Shown here one piece after another: positions 61,877-64,000 of a DNA stretch of 64,000 bases. How positions within the stretch are numbered: the first letter of the stretch is position 1; every line of letters starts with the position of its first letter. The stretch is from Vibrio salilacus (lineage in GTDB: Bacteria; Pseudomonadota; Gammaproteobacteria; Enterobacterales; Vibrionaceae): the NCBI RefSeq assembly GCF_002811245.1, contig NZ_NIVQ01000004.1:1-64000 (forward strand). Reading direction: 5' to 3'. The notes beneath the pieces are model-generated. The model was not told the origin of the DNA and ran no database searches. It saw only the letters and a program-made list of their open reading frames with translations. A program made the translations under genes and the position numbers.

Positions 61877-62581
61877 TTATTTTACAAAGCGCTGCGGATA
61901 GTCGCTAAACAAGGCATCAAGATTCGATAAATATTTTACACGGTGCGGGTTGTTTACTGTGTAACTCCAAACTTGATAACCGAGTGATTGAAGTTTTGCA
62001 ATCTGTTGCTTGCTAGTCCAACGATGATCAATATTACAGCTAAAGGCCGCCACTTCGGCTAACAATGCATACACCTTGTGTGAAACCCGGCCACACAAAA
62101 CTGCGCGTCGATACTGTGGTAGTACTTGATGTAACTGACGCATCACATCAGGATCAAAGCTCGATAAGATTATGTTGTCGGTTGTGACGTTTTCTTGATG
62201 CAATACATCGGTAAGCAGTTGACAGACAAATTTGGCATCATGCTTGTCGACTTTAATTTCTAAGTTTAACTTCAATCGATGTAATCTAGAGAGATTAAGT
62301 AATTCACCCAGCGTCATAATACGCTCGCCAGTAAATTTCTTATCAAACCAATCGCCAAAATCTAATCGTTTAAGTTCCTTTAGTGTGTGTTGATCAACCC
62401 GGCCATGACCATTGCTACAACGATTAATGCTGTGGTCATGACAAACGACAAGCTGATGATCTTTAGTCGGCTGAATATCAACTTCGACCCACTCCAAGCC
62501 CAAGTTAATCGCTGCCATAATACTGACGCGTGTATTCTCGGGGTAGTGTCCAGCAACGCCACGGTGTCCAACAATAATCAT
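61877..62581 (-). CDS. Glycerophosphodiester phosphodiesterase
   Basis: This 234-residue cytoplasmic GDPD enzyme splits glycerophosphodiesters into glycerol-3-phosphate and an alcohol. It has the catalytic start HRGVAGHYPENTR, the metal-binding EVDIQPTKDHQLVVCHD and NLEIKVD, and the C-terminal VWSYTVNN. No signal peptide is seen, so it resembles UgpQ rather than GlpQ. ATG 62581 gives the family start MIIVGHRG; codons to 62689 are not part of it. Confidence 0.88.
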   Translation of the reverse strand: MIIVGHRGVAGHYPENTRVSIMAAINLGLEWVEVDIQPTKDHQLVVCHDHSINRCSNGHGRVDQHTLKELKRLDFGDWFDKKFTGERIMTLGELLNLSRLHRLKLNLEIKVDKHDAKFVCQLLTDVLHQENVTTDNIILSSFDPDVMRQLHQVLPQYRRAVLCGRVSHKVYALLAEVAAFSCNIDHRWTSKQQIAKLQSLGYQVWSYTVNNPHRVKYLSNLDALFSDYPQRFVK

Positions 62582-62707
62582 CAATGCATATCTCGATAGT
62601 AAGCCATTTTGCTTGCCGCTTTTCCAGCACACTTTACGTAACCAGCGACGCCAAGATCTGACACTATCAAGTGATAATGAACAAAACAATAATCAACGAG
62701 ATATAAA

Positions 62708-62809
62708 TTGAACGCGGAACAAAAAGCAACATGGATTTTGATAGCGACCACAGCGTTGGCGCTGATCTTTTATCGTACCGATGGTCGACTGTTTAAAGTA
62801 AAGAATTAG
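62708..62809 (+). CDS. 33-residue single-pass membrane protein (candidate)
   Basis: A frame from TTG 62708 to TAG 62807-62809 encodes a short polar start (NAEQKA), one hydrophobic helix (TWILIATTALALIFY) and a basic tail (RTDGRLFKVKN). GAGAT lies 7-12 nt before the TTG. The helix-then-basic-tail plan is typical of small inner-membrane proteins. It is divergent from the GDPD gene. No family is recognised and translation is unproven. Confidence 0.45.
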   Translation: MNAEQKATWILIATTALALIFYRTDGRLFKVKN

Positions 62810-62969
62810 TCAGTGGTGTATCGTTTAAACAAGTCGGTGTTTTGACACAGCTTAGCATTGTGACACAACATAAACGCAACCAAGTCACAAATTAGAGTGA
62901 TTACTCTTTCTTGCAAGGCAATCCCTGCTAAAGTTATTTGTTGTAAAATTGTTAAAACGGACGTCAAGC

Positions 62970-63746
62970 ATGAAGATTCACGCTCTTGATGGATACATCC
63001 AGACTCTCTATTTAGCGGAATACCCAGATAAATTACTGCTTTTGGATGGAGCGTCGCGAGCGGATATCCCTTACCTAAAGCATTTTATTGTCCACCAACT
63101 GCAAAGGCCGTTGTCTAGCCTGACCGCAGTAGTGGTGACTCATATGCATCCTGACCATGCTGGTGGCGCGCATAAACTGCGCACCCTCACGGGATGCAAA
63201 ATTATTTCGGCGAAACGCAATCGAGATTGGTATTCCGGTGTGGATGGGGCATTAATGCATCTTACCGATATTGCTTTGGCACGTTGGGTTGCGCAGCGTA
63301 AACGTAAACCAAAACGAAATTTGTGGTACTCACGTAAACTACGACCGGATATCGTCTTATCGGATGGCGAGCCAATACCTAACTTTTTAGATTGGACGGT
63401 ATTAGAAACACCGGGACATACAGATAGAGATTTGTCGCTATATCATCCTCAGCAGCAAATACTGTATGTGGCGGATCTCATGGTTGAGGTGAAACAAAAA
63501 CTGGTAGCACCTTTCCCAGTATTCTATCCGAATCAATATAAAGCGTCCTTAAAACGCGTCTACAACTTAGCGCCTAAAGTTCTGTTGGTCGCGCACGGAG
63601 GGCAGGTGGCTTTGAGTCATGAAGTCTATCAGCACCTTATATCAACGGCGCCAAGAACACCCGCGACACACTGGCGAGCCATTAAAGTAAAAGCGAGAAG
63701 TTTAGTTGGCGCTTTGCTAGCGGTTGGCGTTACGAAATCTCATTAA
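62970..63746 (+). CDS. Metallo-beta-lactamase-fold hydrolase
   Basis: This 258-residue protein has the MBL signature HxHxDH (VVVTHMHPDHAGGAH, about residues 51-65), an ETPGHTDRDLSLYH second metal site and late VADLMVE and VAHGGQ. The fold covers glyoxalase II-like, RNase and lactonase enzymes, and the exact reaction is not clear. A basic C-terminal extension (WRAIKVKARSLVGALLAVGV) could touch membrane. ATG 62970 is chosen over the TTG at 62949. Confidence 0.82.
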   Translation: MKIHALDGYIQTLYLAEYPDKLLLLDGASRADIPYLKHFIVHQLQRPLSSLTAVVVTHMHPDHAGGAHKLRTLTGCKIISAKRNRDWYSGVDGALMHLTDIALARWVAQRKRKPKRNLWYSRKLRPDIVLSDGEPIPNFLDWTVLETPGHTDRDLSLYHPQQQILYVADLMVEVKQKLVAPFPVFYPNQYKASLKRVYNLAPKVLLVAHGGQVALSHEVYQHLISTAPRTPATHWRAIKVKARSLVGALLAVGVTKSH

Positions 63747-63783
63747 TTGAAACTTTTTATGTAAACGATTTACACGGTAGCTC

Positions 63784-63810
63784 ACTGCTGTTGTTTAGGG
63801 CAACAGCAGT
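63784..63810. other. Perfect hairpin without a T-run
   Basis: ACTGCTGTTG/CAACAGCAGT, a 10-bp perfect stem with a 7-nt loop, lies between the convergent MBL gene and the gene at the right edge. Neither strand has a T-run, so it may be a weak terminator or an RNA-stability hairpin. Confidence 0.5.
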
Positions 63811-63848
63811 CAAACAAGAAAAAGTCGTGCTTTGTATTTAATCAATGA

Positions 63849-64000
63849 TCATTTGTTGTCCATACAGACAAACTCGGCGCGCCAGAATAAGCGGTTTGAT
63901 TCGTGCATATTGCTGAGTACTTCTTGGCCTGACATCTGTGGAAAAGCGCGCATGACAACAAGGTCGTCGCTTCCATTTGGTTTTTCATAAGCTCTGACGT
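63849..64000 (-). CDS. C-terminal end of an unknown protein (partial)
   Basis: A minus-strand frame enters from the right edge and stops with TGA at 63849-63851. The visible 49 residues include VRAYEKPNGSDDLVVMRAF and end in RLFWRAEFVCMDNK. The codon use looks coding and it converges on the MBL gene. The family cannot be named from this fragment. Confidence 0.6.
   Translation of the reverse strand, partial: VRAYEKPNGSDDLVVMRAFPQMSGQEVLSNMHESNRLFWRAEFVCMDNK

Noticed and set aside
1..64000. CRISPR arrays, tRNA or rRNA genes, hcp, PAAR and T6SS sheath genes
   Set aside because: Looked for on both strands; none could be supported.

Overview
The window looks like a large-chromosome segment of a marine Vibrio (Vibrionaceae). 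The main reasons are a complete norspermidine pathway (fused diaminobutyrate aminotransferase/decarboxylase, carboxynorspermidine dehydrogenase, carboxynorspermidine decarboxylase), a 92-residue ribosomal protein L25, a DUF2913 gene after bcr, the gene orders radD|rsuA-bcr, nrdA-nrdB-yfaE and ubiG|gyrA, and orphan type VI secretion (T6SS) VgrG clusters. No tRNA, rRNA, CRISPR array, insertion sequence or phage integrase was seen. All calls were made by reading the sequence; no database search was run.

Layout. 1-900: rplY and its leader. 900-8265: T6SS auxiliary module 1 (VgrG, DUF4123 adaptor, DUF2235/Tle1-like lipase, three tandem DUF2931-type immunity-like genes). 8311-10713: PepSY protein, OmpR-family regulator and sensor kinase, all leftward. 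10784-16824: radD, rsuA, bcr, DUF2913 gene and an SDR/DUF2867 gene. 16933-21711: MATE exporter, then an ABC ATPase and FtsX-type permease followed by what looks like the broken tail of a lipocalin gene. 22011-29248: nhaA, then a long structured leader and the norspermidine genes. 29346-32883: ACT-domain regulator with an upstream FNR site, DUF3943 protein, CinA-like protein and a small unknown protein. 32919-40774: yfaE-nrdB-nrdA with NrdR and DnaA sites, ubiG, gyrA. About 40862-40966: an orphan terminator and hairpin on the minus strand, probably a small RNA. 41286-42710: amino-acid antiporter. 43002-52765: T6SS module 2 (VgrG, DUF4123 adaptor, 1249-residue LysM toxin candidate, Sel1-repeat protein, truncated Sel1 paralogue, DUF6708-like protein). 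52972-56135: PilZ protein, acetyltransferase, chemoreceptor. 56327-59661: YjjI glycyl-radical enzyme, its activase YjjW, and a convergent LysR regulator. 59906-64000: purC with a PurR operator, SOS-controlled sulA, a glycerophosphodiesterase, a tiny membrane protein, a metallo-beta-lactamase-fold protein and the end of an unknown gene.

How the genes work together. The two T6SS modules share one plan: a tip VgrG, a loading adaptor that overlaps or touches it, one large cargo toxin, then envelope proteins likely to give immunity. Neither has hcp or PAAR, so both must depend on a core T6SS elsewhere. Their AT-rich cargo, duplicated immunity genes and gene remnants suggest repeated cargo turnover beside a conserved vgrG. 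The rest is mostly core metabolism with readable regulation: NrdR/DnaA on nrdAB, PurR on purC, LexA on sulA, FNR beside the ACT gene, and possible RNA-level control of norspermidine synthesis.
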